NCBI RefSeq assembly: GCF_018531495.1 | Contig: NZ_JAHDTI010000017.1 | Coordinates: forward strand, 1-64,000 | Origin: Nonomuraea sediminis | Lineage (GTDB): Bacteria; Actinomycetota; Actinomycetes; Streptosporangiales; Streptosporangiaceae | DNA: 64,000 bases | Direction of reading: 5' to 3' | Part shown: positions 5,793-13,474 of the stretch, in pieces | How positions within the stretch are numbered: the stretch's first letter is position 1 | Layout: each line of letters opens with the position of its first letter | Position numbers and translations under genes: made by a program | Notes under the pieces: generated by a model | Database searches by the model: none | Told to the model about the DNA's origin: nothing | Seen by the model: only the letters and a program-made list of their open reading frames with translations

Positions 5793-8141
5793 GTGTCGGA
5801 CGAGCCGCGGTTCACGGCCTCGCCGGGGTACGCCTTCGGGCAGCTTCAGCGGGCGCTGGAAAAGGCCGTCTCCGAGGAAGACTCCCCGGCGCGAGAGCGG
5901 GCTGAAGCCAAGGTGGTGGCGTGGCGGGCGGTGCTGGACGGTATGCACACCGGCCAGCTGACGGTCGGCTCGCGCACGCCAGTCGCCGACACACCCGCGT
6001 GGGTGACGCTCGAAGTCGCGCACGGTGGATTCGCCACCGGCCGATATCTGGCCGAGGCGCCGCTTGGTGACGACGACGTCGCTCGCCTACGGGCGTTGCC
6101 GCAGAATGCGCCGGGGGAAACCAACCGCGAACGGCTCAACCTGTTCTCTCTCAGCGACACCGGCCAGGCAGAACTCTGCGCGGCTTTGGCATCGGGGAGC
6201 TATCGGATCGACGTTCCAGAGGATGCCGCCATGATGGTGGTCGCGTGGTTGCTCGATCGCGGGCACCATGCAGCGGCGCTCGATCTGGTGGTTCGCCTTC
6301 GGCCGTTGATGCACCGGTTACGGATGACTCCCCGGTTGGCGAAGGCCATCACACCATCCGCCGCGACAGTACGGCTCGCGCCGGTGGGAGAGATCAAGAC
6401 GGCCCTGCGCTCGGCCACGGTCAACTCGAAGATCGCGACGATGCTGGAGACGCTCCGGATCTGGCTGCCGCTGTATGACCGGTTGGTGGCGCTGTGGTGT
6501 GACACCGTCGATGAGGATCTCCCGAACCTGTCCGACACCGGGACCGTGGAAGGCGGGTGGCCGTGCCGAGTGTGGCCGAGTGACTGGACACAGCGGCGCG
6601 GCCAGTGGCTCGCCGACTATCGGCGAGCGCGCGAGCAGCACACACTGGCCTCCGGCCACACCCATCCCAAGAGCAACTTCGACCGGCTGCACCGGGCGCT
6701 GGAGGCCTGCACGCACGACAGCCGCACCCTCTCGAGCCGCGAGGTCGGCTGGATCCGCCGCGCGCTGGCCAACACGGTCAGCAGACACGGCGCTCCGGGC
6801 TTGGAGGAACGCGCTGCTCTCCGCAGTGCGCAGGCCGTAGTGGCGGCCCGGCCGACCCACGCCTCACTGGCCGCCGTCCTGGCAGCGCGACTGGACCGCT
6901 ATCCGGAGGACGGCGGCATCCCCGCGATCGAACCGCTCGCGGGAGAGACCACCGCGGACGAACTGCCGGAGGCGACCGGAGGCCATCCGATCCCGCCTCA
7001 TCTGCTCGCCAAGGCCACCCGGGCGTTGGAAGCGCCGGTCGACGAACTCGTGGCCTGCGGCGTGATCACCTCCGGAGAGGTGCTGGCCCAGGTTCTGCCA
7101 CAGATCACCGCGCACGTTCTCGCCGCGAACGTCGATGACGAGCAGCTTGCGGGACTCTACGCCCAGACCTACGGCGCGTTTCGGCGGCGCCGCAGTCTGC
7201 TGTTGCTCAACCTGGAACATCAGATCCGATTCGACGAACTGCCCTGGATCGGCGCGCTGCGCTCCTTCCACTCGCCTCGCCCCGATACCGCTCGTACCGC
7301 GCGGCGCACGTTGGAACAGACGACGATGCTGACGCTGAGCGCCTTTCCCCAGGCGATCCTGCCCAATCCGCTGGTCCGCGAGCTGGGCGCCCTGGCCAGG
7401 CAGGCTGATCTGCCGATGCCGCTGGTGGAGGAGGTGGCCGCCGACATCTTCATGGGCACGTTCACCGACAAATGGCGTGCGGCGGCCGAGATCACGAGCC
7501 GGACCATGGCGGGCACCTTGTATGCCCGCTACTACGACCTCCCTGATGCGGCCGCATGGGTGGCGCCATCGGAGCAGCGTGCCAGGCGTATCGGCAGGTG
7601 GGAGAAGCGAACCGCCGAAGATTTCGCCACCGCCTGCGCCGCACGCGCCAAAGAAGCCCAGACCGGACGCGCCAACAGCTACGTCGCGAGCAACGGCACC
7701 GTCCTGGAACAGAGCCAGATCCTGACCACCCACAACCTGGCCCTCCTCGTCGAGGCTCTCCACCTGCAGGATCGCCTGCGCGACCAGGGGCCCGACCTCG
7801 TCGACCGCACCTTTACGTGGATCGTGGCCCGCCAGGCCATGCGCATCTCGAATCACCGCGCCCGCCTGCAAATGATCAAGAATGTGGCGTACGCCTGGCG
7901 GCAAGCGATCTTCTATCTCAGCTTCTGCGACCAGCGCCAACAGCATGCCGCGGTGAACCGCCTACGCCAGCAGGTCGCTGATGCCGGCCTCAGCGACCGC
8001 TTCGGACCTGCTGTCGCGGGGCTCGCGCATGTCATCAACGGCGGGTACTTCGACAAAACCGGAACCGTCCGGGGCAGCCGCGGGCGGCGTTTTCTCGGCT
8101 GGACCACCGGCACGCACTGGTGCCTTCCCCTGAACGCATGA
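5793..8141 (+). CDS. Large hypothetical protein following the tRNA-like pair
   Basis: A 782-aa protein of unknown family. I prefer GTG at 5793 because a GGGGG run lies 6 nt upstream; ATG at 5781 is the alternative. It has no signal peptide or membrane segment. The N-terminal 100 residues include AWVTLEVAHGGFATG; the middle is alanine- and leucine-rich helix; the C-terminal third contains RLQMIKNVAYAWRQAIFYLSF, an arginine- and tryptophan-rich helical block that could bind nucleic acid. No Walker, nuclease or methyltransferase motif was found. The tRNA-like genes end directly before it, so they may share a transcript. A role in tRNA or translation biology is only an inference from this adjacency. 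Confidence 0.75.
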   Translation: MSDEPRFTASPGYAFGQLQRALEKAVSEEDSPARERAEAKVVAWRAVLDGMHTGQLTVGSRTPVADTPAWVTLEVAHGGFATGRYLAEAPLGDDDVARLRALPQNAPGETNRERLNLFSLSDTGQAELCAALASGSYRIDVPEDAAMMVVAWLLDRGHHAAALDLVVRLRPLMHRLRMTPRLAKAITPSAATVRLAPVGEIKTALRSATVNSKIATMLETLRIWLPLYDRLVALWCDTVDEDLPNLSDTGTVEGGWPCRVWPSDWTQRRGQWLADYRRAREQHTLASGHTHPKSNFDRLHRALEACTHDSRTLSSREVGWIRRALANTVSRHGAPGLEERAALRSAQAVVAARPTHASLAAVLAARLDRYPEDGGIPAIEPLAGETTADELPEATGGHPIPPHLLAKATRALEAPVDELVACGVITSGEVLAQVLPQITAHVLAANVDDEQLAGLYAQTYGAFRRRRSLLLLNLEHQIRFDELPWIGALRSFHSPRPDTARTARRTLEQTTMLTLSAFPQAILPNPLVRELGALARQADLPMPLVEEVAADIFMGTFTDKWRAAAEITSRTMAGTLYARYYDLPDAAAWVAPSEQRARRIGRWEKRTAEDFATACAARAKEAQTGRANSYVASNGTVLEQSQILTTHNLALLVEALHLQDRLRDQGPDLVDRTFTWIVARQAMRISNHRARLQMIKNVAYAWRQAIFYLSFCDQRQQHAAVNRLRQQVADAGLSDRFGPAVAGLAHVINGGYFDKTGTVRGSRGRRFLGWTTGTHWCLPLNA

Positions 8142-8432
8142 TCCCTTGGCGTCCCAACCATGCCTGGCCTATCGAAGGCGCGAGAGGGCACCGCGTTCTT
8201 GCAGCGCGTGGATGTGTTCAGCAGCACGCCGGTGGCCTACCGAGCACACGGAATAATCTTGAGCGCGTTTGCCCAGGTCAAGACGAACCCCCAGCACACC
8301 CCCAATGGACGTAGGAACCACTCGCTCGTATCGATCACCAGCGTGAGCCGTGCCCGGTTAACCACACGGACGTGGGGATCTCATGACCGCCTGAGCGAAG
8401 CTCAGAAAGGCCGCCGGTTCACCTCGCCGTTC
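8142..8432. other. Intergenic region, no gene seen
   Basis: Short frames here lack ribosome binding sites and recognisable family features. Nothing is annotated before the terminator. Confidence 0.5.
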
Positions 8433-8460
8433 GGCCCCGGTCCAACAATCGGGGCCTTCT
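8433..8460. terminator. Terminator hairpin
   Basis: GGCCCCG (8433-8439) pairs with CGGGGCC (8450-8456), followed by TTCT. It lies between the plus-strand 782-aa gene and the convergent OmpA-like gene. Confidence 0.6.
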
Positions 8461-8603
8461 GCATGACGTTTCTCTCCACCCTGGACACCAAGGCGGCCCG
8501 CCGATGTGGTGGTGCGATCTGTCAGGTGTGAGCTCCCAAGATCGCCTCCTTGCGCGAGCGGGCCAGGCTTGGGGTACGGCGGTGCGAGCCGTACCCCTGA
8601 CGG

Positions 8604-10163
8604 CTACTGGATGGGAACCTGGAGATCGCGGAAAGTGGCGATCTTGACCTTAAGAGACCTAGTGGCGTCGGGGAGGGCGAACAGACCCCAGAACTCACGG
8701 GTCTGGCCCGGGGCGAACTTCTCGGTGCTGATGCGTACGCCGGAGAGTCCGGTGCAGGCGCAGTAGTAGTCCGCGTCGTCGCCCGTCGGCACCTCCAGGC
8801 GGCCCGGCAGGTACTGGCGGTGGGCGGCGGTGTCGGTCAGCCGGACGTTGCTGGCGGCCTGGTACTTGTAGCTCTCCCAGTCCTGCGCGTGGTGCAGGTC
8901 GTTGTACGTGGTCTCGGCCGACCCCTCGTTGGTGACGGTGTACGTCAGGAGGCCGATCCCACCCGGCAGCCGTCGCAGGCCGGTGATCTCCATGGCGATC
9001 GGCTGGCCCTCGGCCTCGCCCGTGGCCTTGAGCTCGCCCGCCTCGGGCGAGAGCGTCTGCACGACGTCCCCGGCCGGATCTGCCTGCTTGGGCGTGGGCT
9101 TGGCGAAGGTGACGGTCACGCGGCGGTTGCGGCGCTTACCTTCGTCGGTGTCGTTGCTGTACAGGGGGCGGCGCGAGCCGTACCCGCGAGCCTGGAAGCG
9201 CACGCCGTCACGGGTCAGCAACGCCGTCAGGGCGCGCTGCACCGCCTGGGCGCGGCGCTGCGACAGCGGGTCGTTGATGGTGTCGTTGCCGGAGGAATCG
9301 GCGTGACCTTCCACCTTGACCACCGCGGCGGGCGATGCGTCGATGAGCTTGGCCGTACGGGCCAGCACTGCCTTGGCCCTGGGGGTGAGCGTGGCCTCGT
9401 TCACCGCGAACAGCACGTCGGAGGAGAGGTTGACCTGCAGGTCCTTGCCGTCGTCGGCGGTTTCCTCCGACTTGTCCAACGACTCGGAAGGCAGCACGAG
9501 GCGGCGAGCGACCGGGGTGACGGGCTCGGCGTCGGGATCGGGGAAGTCACCCGCGGGCGGTTCGTCACTGATGGGCACATTCAGCATGGGCGGGCCCACC
9601 GGGGTGACGACCGTGGTGGTGGAGGGATTTCCCGACGGAGCGGGCAGCACCGCGTACACGGTGATCGACCGGCCGGGCTCGACGAAGTAGCCGAGATCGT
9701 CGCGCTCCTGGTCGCTGCACAGGCAGGGTGAGCCGTTCGGCTTGTACGGCAGGAGCCACACGCGGGCCGCCGCGTCCAGGACGCCGATACCCGACGCCCA
9801 CAGGATCCGGCCGAGCGGGCGGGTGTCGTCGCCTATCTCGCCGGTCCACGGCAGGTCCTTGGTGCCGGTGTTGGACAGGCGGATCTGGACGACCAGATGT
9901 TTGCCCTTGACCCGGTTGAGCCCGACGACCTCGAGCTTGAGGTTCTCGGTCATGGTGCTACGGGTCTCGGCCAGGGCCGGGCGGGTGTCCTCGGCCGGCG
10001 CCGTGGTGGCCGGATCGCTGGAGGCGGGTGCGCTGGGGGTCGAGGCGCTGGAGGATGGCGAGGGCTCGGACGACGGGGGTAAGGCCTGCCTCTTCGGCAG
10101 CACCCCACATCCGGTCGCTGCGATGGTGAGGGCGGCTGCCAGGGCCAGGATCCGGTTGGGCAT
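8604..10163 (-). CDS. OmpA/MotB-domain lipoprotein
   Basis: A 519-aa secreted protein. A signal peptide from ATG 10163 ends in the lipobox ATGC, giving a lipidated cysteine near residue 19, and is followed by a Pro/Ser/Ala-rich linker. The OmpA C-terminal peptidoglycan-binding domain spans about residues 240-355, with SDVLFAVNEATL, VEGHADSSG, LSQRRAQAV and RRNRRV. A further beta-rich domain of about 150 residues follows. The family anchors the envelope to peptidoglycan. It is monocistronic. ATG 10202 is an alternative start that would bury the signal sequence. Confidence 0.85.
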   Translation of the reverse strand: MPNRILALAAALTIAATGCGVLPKRQALPPSSEPSPSSSASTPSAPASSDPATTAPAEDTRPALAETRSTMTENLKLEVVGLNRVKGKHLVVQIRLSNTGTKDLPWTGEIGDDTRPLGRILWASGIGVLDAAARVWLLPYKPNGSPCLCSDQERDDLGYFVEPGRSITVYAVLPAPSGNPSTTTVVTPVGPPMLNVPISDEPPAGDFPDPDAEPVTPVARRLVLPSESLDKSEETADDGKDLQVNLSSDVLFAVNEATLTPRAKAVLARTAKLIDASPAAVVKVEGHADSSGNDTINDPLSQRRAQAVQRALTALLTRDGVRFQARGYGSRRPLYSNDTDEGKRRNRRVTVTFAKPTPKQADPAGDVVQTLSPEAGELKATGEAEGQPIAMEITGLRRLPGGIGLLTYTVTNEGSAETTYNDLHHAQDWESYKYQAASNVRLTDTAAHRQYLPGRLEVPTGDDADYYCACTGLSGVRISTEKFAPGQTREFWGLFALPDATRSLKVKIATFRDLQVPIQ

Positions 10164-10201
10164 GGCAGAGATTGCGCCAGGCCCGAAATGCGGGAAGACC
10201 A

Positions 10202-10480
10202 TCAGCCGCACGCACCGGCGATGACGGCGGTGGCTTCGACCTCCACCAGTTGGTCGATCAGCGACGCGCCCGCTCCCTCCAGCGCCGTCACGAGATTGCA
10301 CATCATCTGGTGGGTCTGGCCCGCGTAGTCGCCGACCGCGACAGTCTCGCCGTCGAGATCGAGCGGGCAGGCGCCCGCCACCCAGATGGAGCGCACGGGC
10401 GCGTCAGCGATCGCGGCGTAGGCATAATCCACCTTCTGCGTAAGCCGATCGTTGCGGATCAATCTGACACCGTTACTCAA
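10202..10480 (-). pseudogene. RidA/YjgF-family protein with internal deletion
   Basis: The 92-aa frame has the N-terminal half of RidA (imine/enamine deaminase fold) up to LVTALEGAGASL and then jumps straight to the last strand, QLVEVEATAVI. In normal RidA proteins of about 125 to 130 aa some 35 residues lie between these blocks, including the trimer-interface and substrate-binding arginine region. The reading frame is kept, and a good site (GAGGAG, 6 nt before TTG 10480) remains, so a small protein could still be made, but deaminase activity is unlikely. It lies beside a decayed MFS gene. Confidence 0.75.
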
Positions 10481-10536
10481 GGCAGGCTCCTCAGGGCTAT
10501 GACCTCACACAACTTCTAGCGCGAAGACCATTTTGT

Positions 10537-10575
10537 AAGCATATGCATATAATCTATATGTGCATATTGTTGTTT
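10537..10575. promoter_or_regulatory. AT-rich dyad operator between decayed divergent genes
   Basis: An AT-rich island contains overlapping palindromes built from GCATATGCATATA and TATATGTGCATAT, followed by TTGTTTGTCAACAA. It separates the RidA remnant from the plus-strand MFS remnant and looks like the former shared promoter/operator of a divergent pair. Confidence 0.5.
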
Positions 10576-10591
10576 GTCAACAAGTACCTAC

Positions 10592-10678
10592 AGCGGGGTG
10601 CTCTCGCTGGCTGCGATCCTGCCCTTCATCCACGGTCTCGAGGAGATCGCCAAGTACGGCGGGCCCGGATACCAGTGA
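10592..10678 (+). pseudogene. MFS (DHA2-type) transporter scrap
   Basis: Twenty-eight codons read SGVLSLAAILPFIHGLEEIA and end at TGA 10676-10678. This resembles the central transmembrane segment of drug:H+ antiporter-2 (EmrB/QacA-like) transporters, where LSLAAILPxIYGLKEIA is typical. Nothing before or after in any frame continues the protein. It is a decayed remnant. Confidence 0.55.
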
Positions 10679-10706
10679 GTGGGGTTCCCGGCCCACTCCC
10701 CTGAGC

Positions 10707-11819
10707 TCAGGCTCCCCGCGAGTCGACCCAGCCGGCCTGGACAATCGTGACGGAGTTCCAGACGGTGCCCGGCTCGAAGCCCTGCTGGAAACCGCCGGGT
10801 TTGACCACGACGCTCTCCCGCGCCAGAGCCGCGCCGCTGTCCTCGTCGATGATCAACTGATCCTGCAGCACACCCTTGTCGCCCATCTGGGTCAGCGAAT
10901 CGGTCTCGATGGCGACAGCCGTACCAGATCGGCCCTGAGCGTCGGTGACCTCCCCCGCAGTCGTCACCGAAGGCAGGTCGGCCAGCATACGGAAGGCCGC
11001 GGCGCGGACCTTGGCGCTGACCGGCATGTCGGTGATCAGCCCGGCGGTGGTCTGGAACAGCCAGGCGTCCTGTCCCATGGACCGGTCGGACTCGGTGTCG
11101 TGGCCCTTGTAGTACTGCAGCAACCACTTCTTCAGCGCGGACGGGGCATCGGGCAGGTTCCGCAGGTCGGCCATGGTGACGCTGCGGCCCAGCCAGAAGA
11201 TCTCCTCCCCCGCGAGATGGCCCGAGGAGGGCTTGCCTGCCTCGGTGGGCAGGGTGACCTTCCCCTTGCCGGGCACCTCCACTTCGATCTTCTGTGGCGC
11301 TCCCACTTCCTCCCACTTCGCGCGGTCGGCATCGGAGGCCGGCTTCACACCGAGCGACTGGGTACGGCTCCACTGACCGCGTGCGGAGACCCAGCTCTGG
11401 ATGCGGGTCCCCTGGGTCACGAAATATCCGGTAGCGGCCTTGGTCAGGGTTTGCTGCACGGATTCGATGTGCCAGTAGGCCCCCGAGCTCGGCGGCTGCT
11501 TCTCCGCCGAGGTCGCAGCGACCAGGAGCACCTGCTGGGCAGAAAGCTCGACCGGCGCATGCTTGACGGTGGTGGAGGAGGCCGAGGGCGCGCGGGGATT
11601 CACCCCGCCGCCCAACGTGCCGCTGACCACCGCAACAGCGGTTACGGCGGCCACGGCTCCGGCCAGACCCAGTACCCACACAGGGCGACGGGTCCTCCTG
11701 CGCACCGGCACGCCCTGGGACATGGCGTAAGCCAGCTCAGCCTGCCTGGTGCGCTCGTCCACAGACAAGTCGGCCAAGTGGGCGGGCTGGGCGGCCCGAA
11801 GTTCGTCGATCGGGTTCAA
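10707..11819 (-). CDS. CU044_5270-family membrane-anchored protein, partner of the upstream sigma factor
   Basis: A 370-aa protein with a cytoplasmic N-terminus of about 45 residues, one transmembrane helix (VWVLGLAGAVAAVTAVAVV, near 47-66) and a large extracytoplasmic domain. This architecture and the sequence match the actinobacterial CU044_5270 group, usually encoded just after an ECF sigma factor; these are thought to act as anti-sigma or signal-sensing partners. The start is TTG at 11819 with GGGAG 5 nt upstream; it overlaps the sigma stop codon (TTGA), indicating translational coupling. An anti-sigma role is an inference from the operon. Confidence 0.85.
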   Translation of the reverse strand: MNPIDELRAAQPAHLADLSVDERTRQAELAYAMSQGVPVRRRTRRPVWVLGLAGAVAAVTAVAVVSGTLGGGVNPRAPSASSTTVKHAPVELSAQQVLLVAATSAEKQPPSSGAYWHIESVQQTLTKAATGYFVTQGTRIQSWVSARGQWSRTQSLGVKPASDADRAKWEEVGAPQKIEVEVPGKGKVTLPTEAGKPSSGHLAGEEIFWLGRSVTMADLRNLPDAPSALKKWLLQYYKGHDTESDRSMGQDAWLFQTTAGLITDMPVSAKVRAAAFRMLADLPSVTTAGEVTDAQGRSGTAVAIETDSLTQMGDKGVLQDQLIIDEDSGAALARESVVVKPGGFQQGFEPGTVWNSVTIVQAGWVDSRGA

Positions 11820-12334
11820 GACGGCTCCCTGGACAGGTCGAACCGGGACATGGCGGCAGCGACGGGCTCCATCTCCTGCTGGAGTCGCTTGCGCGCCCGG
11901 TGCAGGCGTACTCGGAAGGCAGGCACGGAACAGCCGACGACCCCGGCCGCATCGCGCGGGGAAAGCCCCTGCCAGGCGACCAGCATGAGCAGCTCCCGCT
12001 CGTCCTGGGTGAGCCTGGCCATAGCCTTCAGGACTCCCAGCCGCTCGGCCACCTGCTCGGCGACGTCGCCCGACACCCACTCGCGCAACTCCTGGTTGAG
12101 CCCCTCGCGGCGGGCCTCCTCCCTGATGTTCTCGCGGAGGACGTTCCTGGCGATCCCCAGCAGGTACGGCAGCGCGTTCGCGGGCATCTCGTGGAACTTG
12201 CGCCAGGCGATGGCGAACGTCTCGCTGACCACCTCGTCCGCCACCTGCCGCCCCGCACGGCTGACCACGTAGGCCCAGACCCGCTGTCGGTGTTGGTCGT
12301 ACATGGTGGTGAACCGCTGTCGATCGTGCGTCAC
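11816..12334 (-). CDS. ECF RNA polymerase sigma factor
   Basis: A 172-aa sigma-70 family protein consisting of region 2 (VWAYVVSRAGRQVADEVVSETFAIAWRK split over residues 20-46, with the DEVVSETF core-binding helix) and region 4 (ERELLMLVAWQGLSPRDAAGVVGCS, helix-turn-helix, near 115-150). There is no region 1 or 3, as expected for ECF factors. It is the first gene of a two-gene operon with the CU044_5270 protein and probably directs transcription of its own operon, although no clear -35/-10 pair could be fixed by eye. Confidence 0.93.
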   Translation of the reverse strand: MTHDRQRFTTMYDQHRQRVWAYVVSRAGRQVADEVVSETFAIAWRKFHEMPANALPYLLGIARNVLRENIREEARREGLNQELREWVSGDVAEQVAERLGVLKAMARLTQDERELLMLVAWQGLSPRDAAGVVGCSVPAFRVRLHRARKRLQQEMEPVAAAMSRFDLSREPS

Positions 12335-12452
12335 CGCCTCAGCTCCTCATGTCCCGGATACGGACTGACAATAGGAAGTGGTTGGAGGCGACCATAAATT
12401 ACAGACGAGTTCTTGATCGCGGGCGGCGTGAGCCGCACATGACGACTCTTTC

Positions 12453-13165
12453 GTGTCCTCGCAGGTCCTGGCGATGCGCTCGAAGATTGTGCTGGGGTGC
12501 GCGGATGGCAAGGACAACCAGCAGATCCCCGCGGAGTTGCGGGGTGCACCCGGACACGGTCTCCAAATGGCGTTCCCGGTTCCTGCGATTGCGGCTGGAG
12601 GGGTCGACGAGCCCCGGCCGGGCCGGCCGCCATCGATCACACGGACCAGGTCGAGGAGGTGGTGGTGGCCACGCTGGAGGAGACGCCCAGGAATGCCACG
12701 CACTGGTCGCGGGCTTCGATGGCCAAGCGCAGCGGCTTGTCCAAGTCGACGATTGGGCGGATCTGGCGCGATTCGAGTTCAAGCCGCACCGGGCCGACAC
12801 CTTCAAGCTGTCGGCCGACCGTTGTTCATCGAGAAGGTCGTCGATGTCGTGGGCCTGTATCACAACCCGCCAGAGCGGGCGGTGGTGCTGTACGTGGATG
12901 AGAAGTCCCAGATCCAAAGCGCTGGATCGCTCCCAGCCGGTGTTACCGATGATGCCCGGGATGCCCGAACGGCGCATGCATGACTATGTCCGAACGGGAG
13001 CACCAGCCTGTTCGCCGCCTTCAACATCGAAGACGGCACCGTCATCGGCCAGCTGCACCGCCATCACCGCGCCGCCGAGTTCAGAAAGTTCCTGGCCACG
13101 ATCGACAAGACGGTCCCGGCCGCGTTGGACATCCATCTGATCTGCGACAACTACGGCACCCACAG
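12453..13165 (+). pseudogene. IS630-family transposase, multiply frameshifted
   Basis: Successive pieces of one IS630 transposase appear in different plus-strand frames: the N-terminal helix-turn-helix ([15 protein letters not shown], then [13 protein letters not shown] in another frame), the catalytic region [12 protein letters not shown] with the first Asp-Glu, and then FNIEDGTVIGQLH and HLICDNYGTH with the second aspartate. At least four frame changes are needed and the C-terminus with the last catalytic residue is lost, so the element is dead. It lies between the ECF operon promoter and the 3' end of drmB. Confidence 0.85.
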
Positions 13166-13474
13166 GATGCGGTCATGCTGCCGCGCCGCTTCCGTGCTCG
13201 GGCCTTGGGCCTGCGCTTCGGACCGGCCTGCCATCGAGCAGCTCATGCGGTCCGCTCCTCCAGTGCTGCACGAGCACAAAGGACTGGGTTGCCCATCAGA
13301 AATACTCGGCACGTTAGACCGCCGCAACGCCTTCGATTTCTGGCGCTCATTGCCGATCAACCCCTCGCGCCTGCTGGCAAGACCGGACCCGCCCCCGAGG
13401 GTTCGGTAATTCCTCCGCGTCGTACCCACGTTTCCAAGCGTGCCCAGCCCATTCACACCCCTTGTGCGCGGCTC
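13166..13474. other. Gap between IS630 remnant and drmB
   Basis: About 300 bases with no recognisable gene, possibly unalignable remainder of the insertion sequence. The end of the defence operon starts at 13475. Confidence 0.4.

Noticed and set aside
8160-8531. 123-aa plus-strand frame after the 782-aa gene
   Set aside because: No ribosome site, no family features, and it crosses the terminator hairpin.
10560-12272. 570-aa plus-strand frame across the ECF operon
   Set aside because: Antisense to two recognised genes, with low-complexity content and no family features.
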